From Oscillospiraceae bacterium (GTDB taxonomy: Bacteria; Bacillota; Clostridia; Oscillospirales; Oscillospiraceae): DNA of 64,000 bases. Of this stretch, positions 24,526 through 33,900 are shown one piece after another; the first letter of the stretch is position 1; each line of letters starts with the position of its first letter. Both the position numbers and the translations under genes were made by a program. Location: NCBI GenBank assembly GCA_902779945.1, contig CACZDN010000014.1, positions 45,931 to 109,930 of the forward strand, in the 5' to 3' direction. The notes beneath the pieces were generated by a model. That model had not been told where the DNA came from. It saw only the letters and a list, made by a program, of their open reading frames with translations, and searched no databases.

Positions 24526-24555
24526 AAGATAACATCCGGGAGATTCTTTTGTCAA
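24526..24555 (-). promoter_or_regulatory. Promoter of glnA
   Basis: Minus strand: consensus -35 TTGACA (24550-24555), 18 bp spacer and -10 TATCTT (24526-24531). The leader is about 155 nt and includes the GTCATCCTG repeat. Confidence 0.55.
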
Positions 24556-24584
24556 TGCAAATCGGTGAAAATTTTTGAAGAAAC

Positions 24585-24613
24585 TTGACAAAGATCTCAA
24601 ACAGGTCTATACT
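24585..24613 (+). promoter_or_regulatory. Promoter of glnN
   Basis: Consensus -35 TTGACA (24585-24590), 17 bp, -10 TATACT (24608-24613). The transcript would begin near 24620, directly at the attenuator. It is divergent from the glnA promoter 30 bp away. Confidence 0.85.
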
Positions 24614-24624
24614 CGCGAGCGTCT

Positions 24625-24681
24625 TGAGACAACGACGTCTCAGTGGGCCAGGTGCCCCTGTACGTCGTTGTCTCTTTTTTT
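24625..24681 (+). promoter_or_regulatory. ANTAR-type attenuator of glnN (hairpin P1 versus terminator)
   Basis: A 13 bp perfect terminator stem pairs GAGACAACGACGT (24626-24638) with ACGTCGTTGTCTC (24662-24674), followed by seven T. The 5' arm also forms a competing hairpin, TGAGAC-AACGAC-GTCTCA (24625-24642). Its six-base loop has A at position 1 and G at position 4, the ANTAR recognition pattern. A second small hairpin (CAG, GGGC/GCCC, CTG; 24641-24660) follows, but its loop appears to be five bases. Binding by the ANTAR protein would hold P1 and prevent termination before glnN. Confidence 0.82.
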
Positions 24682-24702
24682 ATTCTGAAAGGGTGAATCG
24701 AA

Positions 24703-26796
24703 ATGAAATCCGTACCGGAAACATTCGGCAGTCTTGTATTTGACGACCGCACCATGAAAGCCCGCCTCTCCGGCGAGGTCTACCACGCCATGAAGCAGAC
24801 CATGAAAAAGGGCCAGCCCCTTGATCCCAAGGTGGCAAACGCTGTCGCGACCAGTATGCGCGACTGGGCCGTGGAGCACGGCGCCACACACTTTACCCAC
24901 TGGTTCCAGCCCCTCACCGGCGTCACAGCGGAAAAGCACGACGGGTTCATCTCCCCGGCGCCCGACGGCGGCGTCATCATGGAGTTTTCCGGCAAGGAGC
25001 TCATTCGCGGCGAGCCTGATGCCAGCTCCTTCCCCTCCGGCGGCCTGCGCGCCACCTTTGAGGCGAGAGGCTACACAGCCTGGGACCCCACCTCCTACGC
25101 TTTTATCAAGGGCAAGGTGCTCTGCATCCCGACGGCCTTTTGCTCCTACGGCGGCGAAGCCCTGGACAAGAAGACCCCGCTTCTGCGCTCCATGGAGGCA
25201 CTGAACCGCGAGGCGCTGCGTATCCTGCGGCTCTTCGGAAACCTTGATGTGCAGCACGTCACCTGCTCGGTAGGGCCGGAGCAGGAGTACTTCCTTGTGG
25301 ACCGCGAGCTGTATAAAAAACGCCGCGATCTCATCTATACCGGGCGCACGCTCTTCGGTGCAAAGCCGCCCAAGGGCCAGGAGCTGGACGACCACTACTT
25401 CGGCGTCATCAAGCCGCGGGTGCAGGCCTATATGGAGGAACTGAACGAGGAGCTCTGGAAGCTCGGCATCCTCGCCAAGACCGAACATAACGAGGTCGCC
25501 CCCTGCCAGCATGAGCTTGCGCCGATCTATTCCACCACCAATATTGCAACCGACCACAACCAGCTCACCATGGAGATCATGCAGAAGGTCGCGGAAAAGC
25601 ACGGTCTGATGTGCCTGCTGCATGAAAAGCCCTTTGCGGGGGTCAACGGTTCCGGCAAGCACAACAACTGGTCGATCGCCACCGATACGGGCGTGAACCT
25701 GCTCTCTCCCGGCGAATCCCCCTATGAAAACGCGCAGTTTCTGCTGTTTCTGATCGCGGTCATCGAAGCCGTGGATGAGTACGCCGATCTCCTGCGGGCA
25801 AGCGTCGCCACCGCCGGGAACGACCACCGCCTGGGTGCCAACGAAGCGCCGCCCGCTGTGGTGTCCGTCTTCCTGGGTGACGAGCTGACAGCGGTGCTGG
25901 AGGCACTTGAGAAGGAAGAGCCCTACGCCGGCACTACGAGGTCCGAGATGATGCTGGGCGTGCTGACTTTGCCGCGCTTTCTGCGCGACACCACCGACCG
26001 CAACCGCACTTCGCCCTTCGCCTTTACGGGCAACAAGTTTGAGTTCCGCATGGTGGGCTCGTCCAACTCCATTGCCTGCGCCAACATCATGCTTAATTCC
26101 GCCGTGGCGGATACCCTGCGGCGCTTTGCCGATGAGCTGGAGAAGAGCACAGACTTTGATGTGACGCTCCACGCCCTGCTGATCGGGAGCCTCAAGGCCC
26201 ACAAACGCATCCTCTTCAACGGCAACGGCTATGATGACGCCTGGATCGAGGAGGCGACGAAGGTGCGCGGCCTGCACAACCTGCGCACCACACCCGACGC
26301 CATGAAGGCCCTGCTGGAACCGAAAAACAGGGAGATGCTGCTGCGGCAGAAGGTCTATACCGAAACGGAGCTGTGCTCCCGCTATGAGATCATGCTGGAA
26401 AACTACTGCAAGACCATCGTCATCGAGGCCAACACCATGGCGGAGATGACGCGCAAGGAGATCCTGCCCGCCGTGACAAAGTACTGCGCCGCCGTGGCGG
26501 AGGGCGCGGGCAAGAAGCGCGCTCTTGTGCCGACGCTGCCCTGCGCTTATGAGACGGGACTTGTGGAAAAGCTCTCGGTGCTGTCCGATCAGATCGAAAA
26601 GAGCGAGGAGGCGCTGGAGGGTACGCTCGTGAAGCTCTCCACCGTGACCGAAACCGCTGCGCTTTCCGAAGCAATACGCGACATGCTGCTGCCGAGGATG
26701 GCGGAGCTGCGTGCCGTGGCAGACGAGGCGGAGGTCATGACGGCAAAGGAATACTGGCCCTTCCCAACCTACGGCGACTTGCTGTTCGCCATATAA
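24703..26796 (+). CDS. glnN: Glutamine synthetase type III
   Basis: 697 residues, the size of dodecameric GSIII. Signatures include [47 protein letters not shown] and [10 protein letters not shown], which carry the ATP, metal and glutamate ligands. [14 protein letters not shown] and [14 protein letters not shown] are also family-typical. The enzyme makes glutamine from glutamate, ammonia and ATP. Expression appears controlled by attenuation just upstream. The gene stands first in a rightward run of glutamine-using enzymes. Confidence 0.97.
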   Translation: MKSVPETFGSLVFDDRTMKARLSGEVYHAMKQTMKKGQPLDPKVANAVATSMRDWAVEHGATHFTHWFQPLTGVTAEKHDGFISPAPDGGVIMEFSGKELIRGEPDASSFPSGGLRATFEARGYTAWDPTSYAFIKGKVLCIPTAFCSYGGEALDKKTPLLRSMEALNREALRILRLFGNLDVQHVTCSVGPEQEYFLVDRELYKKRRDLIYTGRTLFGAKPPKGQELDDHYFGVIKPRVQAYMEELNEELWKLGILAKTEHNEVAPCQHELAPIYSTTNIATDHNQLTMEIMQKVAEKHGLMCLLHEKPFAGVNGSGKHNNWSIATDTGVNLLSPGESPYENAQFLLFLIAVIEAVDEYADLLRASVATAGNDHRLGANEAPPAVVSVFLGDELTAVLEALEKEEPYAGTTRSEMMLGVLTLPRFLRDTTDRNRTSPFAFTGNKFEFRMVGSSNSIACANIMLNSAVADTLRRFADELEKSTDFDVTLHALLIGSLKAHKRILFNGNGYDDAWIEEATKVRGLHNLRTTPDAMKALLEPKNREMLLRQKVYTETELCSRYEIMLENYCKTIVIEANTMAEMTRKEILPAVTKYCAAVAEGAGKKRALVPTLPCAYETGLVEKLSVLSDQIEKSEEALEGTLVKLSTVTETAALSEAIRDMLLPRMAELRAVADEAEVMTAKEYWPFPTYGDLLFAI

Positions 26797-26804
26797 AACC
26801 CTCT

Positions 26805-26905
26805 CTGTCACCAGTGCGGGCACTGGTGACAGCTCCCCCAAAGGGGAGCCGAGAAACCTGCCTCTCCCTCTGGGAGAGGTGCCCCGGTGCCGCAACACTG
26901 GGGCG
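26805..26905. repeat. Cluster of four hairpins between glnN and glmS
   Basis: Successive palindromes: CTGTCACCAGTGC/GCACTGGTGACAG (26805-26832), GCTCCCC/GGGGAGC (26832-26849), CCTCTCCC/GGGAGAGG (26861-26879) and GCCCCGGTG/CACTGGGGC (26881-26904, one wobble). No U-tract follows. It is probably a dispersed palindromic repeat, possibly stabilising or attenuating read-through. Confidence 0.65.
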
Positions 26906-26945
26906 GAGCGGGTCTGCACAAATTTAAGGATGAAGGAGAAGCATC

Positions 26946-28769
26946 ATGTGTGGGATCGTTGGATTTACGGGAGCGCGCGCCGCGGCGCCCGTATTGCTCG
27001 GCGGACTGGAGAGACTGGAGTACCGGGGCTATGACTCCGCCGGGATCGCGGTGCTCCATGACGGGACAATTCAGGTGGAGAAGGTCAGCGGACGCATCGC
27101 CAAGCTGCGCGAGAAGACGGAGGACGGCGCTTTGACACAGGGCTTCGCGGGGATCGGTCACACCCGCTGGGCAACCCACGGCGCGCCGACGGACCTGAAC
27201 GCCCATCCGCATCTGTCAAACGACGGGCGCTTCGCCGTGGTTCACAACGGCATCATTGAAAACTATCTGGAGCTTCGCAGGGAGCTTATCCGGGACGGCT
27301 ATGTCTTTCAGAGCGAGACCGACACGGAGACCATCGTCCACCTGCTGGAAAAATACTATGACGGAGACATCAAAACCGCCGTCATGAAAACCGCCGCGCG
27401 GCTGGAAGGCTCCTACGCCCTCGGCATCGTCTGTACCGACACGCCGGACGCCCTCTATGTCGTGCGTGAGTCAAGCCCGCTGATCCTCGGCGTTGGGGTG
27501 GGGGAGAACTACTTTGCCTCGGATGTGACGGCACTGGTGTCCCACACGAAAAACGTGATCTATCTGGAGGACGGCGAGTTTGCAAGGCTCACGCCGGACA
27601 GCATCACAGTCTGCGACTGCGCCGGACAGGAAGTAAAAAAGCCCATCAGCCGCGTGACCTGGAGTGTCGAGGCGGCGGAAAAGGGCGGCTACGAGCACTT
27701 CATGCTCAAGGAGATCATGGAGCAGCCCGCCGCCGTCAAGGCAGCCCTCGCCCCGAGAATCCATGAGGGGCGCGTACAGCTCGACGGCTTCGAGCTGAGC
27801 GCGGAAGAGCTCCGGGACGTCAGCAAAATCATCATCACCGCCTGCGGCTCTGCCTATTACGCGGGCTGCTCGGGCCGCTACGCCATCGAACGCCTCTGCC
27901 GCATCCCGGTCCAGGTGGAGCTTGCCAGCGAGCTGCGCTACTCTGACCCAATGGTGGATGAGCACACCCTGGTGCTGGTGATCTCCCAGTCCGGCGAGAC
28001 GGCGGATACCATCGCCGCACTCCGGGAGTGCAGGGCGCGCGGGGCAAGGGTGATCGGCATTGTAAACGTGGTGGGCAGCACCATCGCAAAACTCTCCGAT
28101 CATGTGCTCTATACCTTCGCGGGGCCGGAGATCGCCGTCGCCACTACCAAGGGCTACACCACGCAGCTCACCGTGTTGTATCTCTTCGCCCTGTACCTGG
28201 CCGAAAAGCTCGGGCGCATCGACGCGGAGAGCTATGCCGCCTTGGTAAAGGAGCTTCTGCATCTGCCGCGGCGCATCCAGCAGACCATTGACATGAACTG
28301 GCAGCTACCGAAGCTTGCAAGCCGCTATGCAAGCCATTCGCTTTTCTTTATCGGGCGCAATACAGACTACGCCGTGGCGTTGGAGGGCGCGCTCAAAATG
28401 AAGGAGATCTCCTACCTCCACGCCGAATCCTATGCGGCCGGAGAGCTCAAGCACGGCACCATCGCCCTCATTGAAGAAAATCAGCCGGTCATCGCGGTGT
28501 GCTGCAACGAGGCGCTCATGGATAAGACGCTCTCGAACATCGTGGAGGTCAAGGCTCGCGGGGCGAAGGTGCTGGCCCTGTCCTTCAAGGGCAATAAAAA
28601 AATCGTCTCCCAGGCGGACGACGTGATCTTCATCCCGCGCGTGGAAACGGTGTTTTCGGCAGCGCTCGCGGTCGTGCCGCTTCAATTGCTGGCCTATTAT
28701 GCAGCCAAAGAAAAGGGCTGCGATATCGACAAGCCGAAGAATCTCGCAAAATCCGTGACGGTGGAGTAG
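26946..28769 (+). CDS. glmS: Glutamine-fructose-6-phosphate aminotransferase
   Basis: 607 residues. MCGIVGFTG supplies the N-terminal cysteine nucleophile of a class II amidotransferase (1 to ~220, with HTRWATHG and HNGIIENY). Two SIS isomerase domains follow (ITACGSAYYAG; SQSGETADT; LKMKEISYLHAESYAAGELKHG), ending in KPKNLAKSVTVE. It uses glutamine to make glucosamine-6-phosphate, the first step to peptidoglycan and amino sugars. GAAGGAGAAG precedes the ATG. Its place after two glutamine synthetases suits its substrate. I saw no glmS ribozyme in the 150 bp leader. Confidence 0.97.
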   Translation: MCGIVGFTGARAAAPVLLGGLERLEYRGYDSAGIAVLHDGTIQVEKVSGRIAKLREKTEDGALTQGFAGIGHTRWATHGAPTDLNAHPHLSNDGRFAVVHNGIIENYLELRRELIRDGYVFQSETDTETIVHLLEKYYDGDIKTAVMKTAARLEGSYALGIVCTDTPDALYVVRESSPLILGVGVGENYFASDVTALVSHTKNVIYLEDGEFARLTPDSITVCDCAGQEVKKPISRVTWSVEAAEKGGYEHFMLKEIMEQPAAVKAALAPRIHEGRVQLDGFELSAEELRDVSKIIITACGSAYYAGCSGRYAIERLCRIPVQVELASELRYSDPMVDEHTLVLVISQSGETADTIAALRECRARGARVIGIVNVVGSTIAKLSDHVLYTFAGPEIAVATTKGYTTQLTVLYLFALYLAEKLGRIDAESYAALVKELLHLPRRIQQTIDMNWQLPKLASRYASHSLFFIGRNTDYAVALEGALKMKEISYLHAESYAAGELKHGTIALIEENQPVIAVCCNEALMDKTLSNIVEVKARGAKVLALSFKGNKKIVSQADDVIFIPRVETVFSAALAVVPLQLLAYYAAKEKGCDIDKPKNLAKSVTVE

Positions 28770-28868
28770 TTCGTCGATTGCGCATCTCGTGCAAGGCCTC
28801 GGCCCGGCTCAAGGGGTTTTTTAGGCGGCAAAGCTGCCTTGAGGCAAATTTGTAAAACGGAGAGTGTT

Positions 28869-30404
28869 ATGCAGGAAAAAATACTCGTTCTGGACTTCGG
28901 CGGCCAGTACAATCTGCTGATCGCCAGGCGCATCCGGCAGCAGCATGTCTATGCCGAGGTGAAATCGTATAACAGCATTACCCCAGAGCAGATACAGCGG
29001 GAAGGCTACAAGGGCATCGTCTTTACCGGCGGGCCGAACAGCGTCTATGATCCTGCCTCGCCGCACTTTGACCCTGGGATCCTCAGCCTTGGTATCCCGA
29101 TCCTCGGCATCTGCTACGGCCACCAGCTTCTGGCCTGGATGGCGGACGGCGAAATTCAGGCCGCCGAGAACGCCAGCGAGTACGGCAGGGTAACGCTCAG
29201 GTCTGCCGGAGGCGTATTGTTTGACGGGGTTCCGACCGAAAGCATCTGCTGGATGAGTCACACGGATTTCGTGAAAAGCGTACCCGACGGCTTTGCCGTG
29301 ACCGCCTCCACGGATAATTGCCCCTGTGCCGCCATGGCGGACGATGCCCGAAAGCTCTACGGCGTGCAGTTTCACCCGGAAGTGACGCACACCGCCTGCG
29401 GAAATCAAATTCTCAAAAACTTTCTTTTCAAGGTCTGCACATGCCGGGGAGACTGGACAATGGAGGATTTTGTCTCCGCATCCATAGAAAAGCTCCGCCG
29501 GGAGCTGGCCGGCAAGCGCGCCCTGTGCGCCCTGTCCGGCGGGGTGGACTCCGCCGTGGCGGCGGTGCTGCTGCACCGGGCCATAGGGAATCGCCTGACC
29601 TGTGTTTTCGTGGATCACGGCCTGCTGCGCAAGGGAGAGCGTGAGCAGGTGGAGCGGGTCTTTCGGCAGCGCTTTCAGATGAATCTGATCGTTGCCCAAG
29701 CGCGGGAGCGCTTTCTTGCAAGGCTCAAGGGCGTCACGGAGCCGGAGCGAAAAAGGAAAATCATCGGCGAAGAGTTTATCCGCGTCTTTGAGGAAGAAGC
29801 GAAAAAGCTCGAAAAGCAGGACGTACTGGTGCAGGGCACCATTTACCCCGACGTGGTGGAATCCGGCGCGGGCAGCGCGGCGGTGATCAAGAGCCACCAC
29901 AATGTGGGCGGCCTGCCGGAGAAGATCGGCTTTGAGCGCATCGTCGAGCCCCTGCGGGAGCTTTTCAAGGATGAGGTTCGCGCCGTGGGACTAAAGCTCG
30001 GCATCCCGGAGGAGCTCGTCATGCGCCAGCCGTTTCCGGGCCCGGGCCTCGCCATCCGCGTGATGGGCGAGATCACGGAGGAAAAGCTCACGGTGCTCCG
30101 GGAGGCGGACGCCATTTTCCGGGAGGAGATCATGAACGCCGGACCTGCGGATGCGCCGAGCCAGTATTTCGCCGTGCTGACGGATAACCGCAGCGTCGGC
30201 GTCATGGGTGACGCCCGCACCTACGGATGGGTCGTCGCCCTGCGCGCGGTGTCCACCGACGACTTCATGACCGCCGACTGGTCGCGCCTGCCCTGGGAGC
30301 TTCTTGCGAGGGCTTCGTCCCGCATCACAAACGAGGTCCCCAATGTCAGCCGCGTGGTCTATGACATCACGTCCAAACCGCCCGCGACGGTGGAATGGGA
30401 ATAA
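28869..30404 (+). CDS. guaA: GMP synthase (glutamine-hydrolysing)
   Basis: 511 residues from the ATG behind ACGGAGAG. The first ~190 form a class I glutamine amidotransferase: nucleophile cysteine in GICYGHQL and HPEV for the His/Glu pair. The ATP-pyrophosphatase domain follows with the PP-loop [11 protein letters not shown], and the C-terminal dimerisation domain ends KPPATVEWE. It aminates XMP to GMP. Together with purA and purB downstream it places both purine branch enzymes in this island. Confidence 0.97.
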   Translation: MQEKILVLDFGGQYNLLIARRIRQQHVYAEVKSYNSITPEQIQREGYKGIVFTGGPNSVYDPASPHFDPGILSLGIPILGICYGHQLLAWMADGEIQAAENASEYGRVTLRSAGGVLFDGVPTESICWMSHTDFVKSVPDGFAVTASTDNCPCAAMADDARKLYGVQFHPEVTHTACGNQILKNFLFKVCTCRGDWTMEDFVSASIEKLRRELAGKRALCALSGGVDSAVAAVLLHRAIGNRLTCVFVDHGLLRKGEREQVERVFRQRFQMNLIVAQARERFLARLKGVTEPERKRKIIGEEFIRVFEEEAKKLEKQDVLVQGTIYPDVVESGAGSAAVIKSHHNVGGLPEKIGFERIVEPLRELFKDEVRAVGLKLGIPEELVMRQPFPGPGLAIRVMGEITEEKLTVLREADAIFREEIMNAGPADAPSQYFAVLTDNRSVGVMGDARTYGWVVALRAVSTDDFMTADWSRLPWELLARASSRITNEVPNVSRVVYDITSKPPATVEWE

Positions 30405-30454
30405 AAAAGACAGTCGCCACCCTGGAAAAGTTACGGCTGCCTTTATAGAGGTAA

Positions 30455-30486
30455 TGGAGGGCAAAAGCACTCATCACCGCCCTCCA
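30455..30486 (+). other. Hairpin in the leader of the ammonium transporter gene
   Basis: TGGAGGGC and GCCCTCCA form an 8 bp stem with a 16 nt loop, followed by ACTTT. It could be a weak terminator after guaA or an attenuator before amt. The loop does not match the ANTAR pattern. Confidence 0.4.
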
Positions 30487-30526
30487 CTTTAACAAAGAAA
30501 TACGGAGAAGTCAAGGAGGGCTTTCA

Positions 30527-32251
30527 ATGTCTGTTGAATTTTGGTATCTGATAGGCGCGGCACTGGTTTTCTGGATGCAGGCGGGCTTTGCAATGGTCGA
30601 GACAGGATTTACCCGAGCCAAGAACGCGGGAAACATCATCATGAAAAACCTGATGGATTTCTGCATCGGCACCGTGGTGTTCTCGCTCTTGGGATATACG
30701 CTGATGATGGGGGAGGACACCTTTTTCGGCCTCATCGGCAAACCGAATCTACAGCTGTTCACGCACTATAAGGAGTTCATTGCCTCTCCGACAGAGGGCT
30801 TCACCGGCGCAAGCACCTTCGTGTTTAACCTCGTGTTCTGCGCCACGACAGCGACGATTGTCTCCGGCGCAATGGCGGAGCGCACAAAGTTTTCCGCCTA
30901 CTGCATCTATTCCGGTGTCATCAGCCTCGTGGTATACCCCATCGAGGCGCACTGGATCTGGGGCGGCGGCTGGCTCAGCAAGCTCGGCTTTCACGATTAC
31001 GCGGGCTCCTGCGCGATCCATATGGTGGGCGGCATCGCAGCCCTGATCGGCGCTATCCTGCTGGGCGCGAGAATCGGAAAATATGTGAAAGGCCCGGACG
31101 GTAAGGTTGTCAAGATCAACGCCATTCCCGGCCACTCGATCCCGCTCGGCGCCCTGGGCGTGTTTATCCTCTGGCTCGGCTGGTACGGGTTTAACGGCGC
31201 GGCGGCGACCACTCCTTCGGAACTCTCGTCCATCTTCCTCACAACGACCATCGCCCCGGCTGTCGCTACCTGCACCACCATGATCTACACCTGGAAGAAG
31301 AACGGGAAACCGGATGTGTCCATGTGCCTCAACGCATCTCTTGCCGGCCTTGTTGCCATTACGGCGGGCTGCGACGCAATGGACGCCCTGGGAGCAATCA
31401 TCGTGGGTATTGTTTCGGGCGTTCTGGTCGTTGTGGTCGTGGAAACTCTGGATCTGAAGCTGCATGTCGATGACCCTGTCGGTGCTGTGGGTGTCCATAT
31501 GGCAAACGGCATGTGGGGAACAATAGCGGTCGGCCTGCTTGCAAATCCCGATGCTCCTGCCGGACTGAAGGGACTTTTCTATACCGGGTCTTTTACACAG
31601 CTCGGCATCCAGACGCTGGGACTTGTGACAGTCGCTGTTTATACGACGGTATTGCTGTTTATTACCTTCAGACTCATTGAAAAGACAAATGGCCTGCGCG
31701 CCGATCCCGCGGACGAAATGATCGGCTTGGACGTGAGTGAACACGGTTTGCCAAGTGCTTATGCGGACTTCGTCCCCGCGGTGAACAAATACGCAGAGTA
31801 TGGCTTGACCAGTGCTGACAGCGTCGTAACCGGGACTGTTCCTCCGGCAGAGGCCGTTCCGGTCAGGCGTGAGGCCGCCTTGCGCCTGGACGGTCATAAG
31901 TTTACCAAGATTGAAATCGTCTTCAAGGAAGAAAAGCTCTATGCCCTCAAGGATGCCATGAGCAGACTCGGCATCACCGGCATGACAGTTTCCCACGTCA
32001 TGGGCTACGGTATCCAGAAAGGGCAGGTGGAGTATTACCGCGGTGTTGCGGTGGAAACCGACCTGCGGCCCAAGGTGCAGGTGGATATCGTGGTCAGCGC
32101 CATCCCGGTGCGGGATGTGATCGAAACCGCAAAGAAGGTGCTGTATACCGGACATATCGGGGACGGCAAGATCTTTGTCTACGATGTGGAGAACGTTGTG
32201 AAGGTGCGCACCGGCGAAGAAGGATATGACGCCCTGCAGGATGTGGAATAA
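30527..32251 (+). CDS. amt: Ammonium transporter-PII fusion protein
   Basis: 574 residues. Residues 1 to ~395 are an Amt channel with eleven helices; FAMVETGFTRAKNAGNI, GAMAERTKFSAY and the HMVGG and HMANGMWG histidine segments are recognisable. After a ~60-residue linker, residues 459-574 are a complete PII signalling protein (FTKIEIVFKEEKL, a T-loop around GYGIQKGQVEYYRG, and the IGDGKIFV C-loop region). In most bacteria these are separate GlnK and AmtB proteins that plug on demand; here the plug is tethered. AAGGAGGGC precedes the ATG. Confidence 0.95.
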   Translation: MSVEFWYLIGAALVFWMQAGFAMVETGFTRAKNAGNIIMKNLMDFCIGTVVFSLLGYTLMMGEDTFFGLIGKPNLQLFTHYKEFIASPTEGFTGASTFVFNLVFCATTATIVSGAMAERTKFSAYCIYSGVISLVVYPIEAHWIWGGGWLSKLGFHDYAGSCAIHMVGGIAALIGAILLGARIGKYVKGPDGKVVKINAIPGHSIPLGALGVFILWLGWYGFNGAAATTPSELSSIFLTTTIAPAVATCTTMIYTWKKNGKPDVSMCLNASLAGLVAITAGCDAMDALGAIIVGIVSGVLVVVVVETLDLKLHVDDPVGAVGVHMANGMWGTIAVGLLANPDAPAGLKGLFYTGSFTQLGIQTLGLVTVAVYTTVLLFITFRLIEKTNGLRADPADEMIGLDVSEHGLPSAYADFVPAVNKYAEYGLTSADSVVTGTVPPAEAVPVRREAALRLDGHKFTKIEIVFKEEKLYALKDAMSRLGITGMTVSHVMGYGIQKGQVEYYRGVAVETDLRPKVQVDIVVSAIPVRDVIETAKKVLYTGHIGDGKIFVYDVENVVKVRTGEEGYDALQDVE

Positions 32252-32298
32252 GCATTCCCTGTTTGCGTGTATCAATACAGTTAGATAGGAGAATCATC

Positions 32299-33882
32299 AT
32301 GTGTTCGATTATGGGCTTCACTTCCGGCAGCTTGACGCCGGAGCAATTCATGCCGTTTTTTGAGCGCACGGTCTCCCGCGGCCCGGATATGAGCCGTGTG
32401 GAGCGGGCCGGGGAGGGGTATCTCTGCTTCCACCGCCTCGCCATCATGGGCCTGCATGAGGAGGGAATGCAGCCCTTCCACCTCAAGGGCGATATGTGTG
32501 TCTGCAACGGAGAACTGTACCTTTTCCGCCCGCTCAAAAAGGAGCTGGAGGATGAGGGCTACGTCTTTCAGAGCGATTCCGACTGCGAGATCATCCTGCC
32601 GCTCTACCACCGGTACGGCGTGGAGATGTTCGCAAAGCTGGACGCGGAGTTTGCCATGATCCTCTATGATGCCGAAACAAACAGCTTCATTGCCGCCCGT
32701 GACCCGATCGGCATTCGACCGCTGTTTTACGGAGCCCTCACCGACGGCAGCCTGGTCTTTGCCAGCGAGGCCAAAAACCTCGTGGGACTCTGCGCGGAGG
32801 TCAAACCCTTCCCGCCGGGACACTACTGGAAGGACGGAAAATTCGTCCGCTATGCCGATCTCACCACCGTCGATTCCTGCATCGACGGGGATCTGGACGA
32901 GATCTGCGCGGGGATACGGGAAAAGCTGATCCTCGGCGTGGACAAGCGCCTGGACGCGGACGCGCCTCTGGGCTTCCTGCTCTCCGGCGGCCTGGATTCG
33001 AGCCTGGTCTGCGCCATCTCTGCCAAGATTCTCGGCAGGCATGTGCGCACCTTTGCCATCGGCATGGATGTGGACGCCATCGACCTCAAATACGCCCGCA
33101 CGGCGGCAGACTTCATCGGGGCCGAGCATACCGAGGTGTACATGACCCGCCGGCAGGTGCTGGACTCTCTGGAGGAGGTCATCGCCGCTCTCGGTACCTG
33201 GGACATCACCACGATCCGGGCCAGCATGGGCATGTACCTCTGCTGCAAGGCCATCCACGAGCGGACGGATGTGCGCGTCCTGCTGACCGGTGAGATCAGC
33301 GACGAGCTCTTCGGCTACAAGTACACGGACTTTGCGCCGAGCCCGGAGGAATTCCAGCGGGAGGCCAAAAAACGCATTGACGAAATCTACATGTACGACG
33401 TGCTCCGCGCTGACCGCTGCATCTCGGTAAACTCTCTGGAAGCCCGCGTCCCCTTCGGCGATCTGGAATTTGTGAAATACGTCATGTCCATTGACCCCGC
33501 CCTCAAGATGAACCGCTACAACATGGGAAAATACCTGCTGCGACATGCTTTTGAAAAGGATCACCTTCTGCCTGACGAGATCCTGTGGCGCCAGAAGGCG
33601 GCCTTCTCCGACGCGGTGGGTCATTCCATGGTGGACGATCTGAAAGCCTATGCCGAGAGCCTGTACTCCGACGAGGAATTTGAGCGGAAACGGATGGTCT
33701 ATGACTATGGCCGTCCCTTCACCAAGGAGAGCTTGCTGTACCGTGAAATCTTCGAGAAATACTACCCCGGTCAGGCGGAAATGATCGCGGACTTCTGGAT
33801 GCCGAACAAGAGCTGGCCGGGCTGCGATGTGAACGACCCCTCCGCCCGTGTCCTTGCAAACTACGGCGCAAGCGGAACCTGA
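32299..33882 (+). CDS. asnB: Asparagine synthase (glutamine-hydrolysing)
   Basis: 527 residues from the ATG behind ATAGGAG; processing after Met would expose cysteine 2 (MCSIMGF) as the class II amidotransferase nucleophile. The C-terminal synthetase has the PP-loop LLSGGLDSSLV and EISDELFGYKYTDF. It transfers the glutamine amide to aspartate. Length and motifs are complete, ending in the WPGCDVNDPSAR stretch. It follows amt by 47 bp and precedes purB by 18 bp, so the set is probably one operon. Confidence 0.95.
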   Translation: MCSIMGFTSGSLTPEQFMPFFERTVSRGPDMSRVERAGEGYLCFHRLAIMGLHEEGMQPFHLKGDMCVCNGELYLFRPLKKELEDEGYVFQSDSDCEIILPLYHRYGVEMFAKLDAEFAMILYDAETNSFIAARDPIGIRPLFYGALTDGSLVFASEAKNLVGLCAEVKPFPPGHYWKDGKFVRYADLTTVDSCIDGDLDEICAGIREKLILGVDKRLDADAPLGFLLSGGLDSSLVCAISAKILGRHVRTFAIGMDVDAIDLKYARTAADFIGAEHTEVYMTRRQVLDSLEEVIAALGTWDITTIRASMGMYLCCKAIHERTDVRVLLTGEISDELFGYKYTDFAPSPEEFQREAKKRIDEIYMYDVLRADRCISVNSLEARVPFGDLEFVKYVMSIDPALKMNRYNMGKYLLRHAFEKDHLLPDEILWRQKAAFSDAVGHSMVDDLKAYAESLYSDEEFERKRMVYDYGRPFTKESLLYREIFEKYYPGQAEMIADFWMPNKSWPGCDVNDPSARVLANYGASGT

Positions 33883-33900
33883 GCGGGAACGGAGAGAGAC

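Noticed and set aside
26797-26945. glmS ribozyme upstream of glmS
   Set aside because: The leader is short and filled with simple palindromes; no ribozyme core was recognisable.
30405-30526. ANTAR site before amt
   Set aside because: Candidate loops (TTATAG and a 16 nt loop) lack the A1/G4 six-base pattern, and no T-rich terminator follows.
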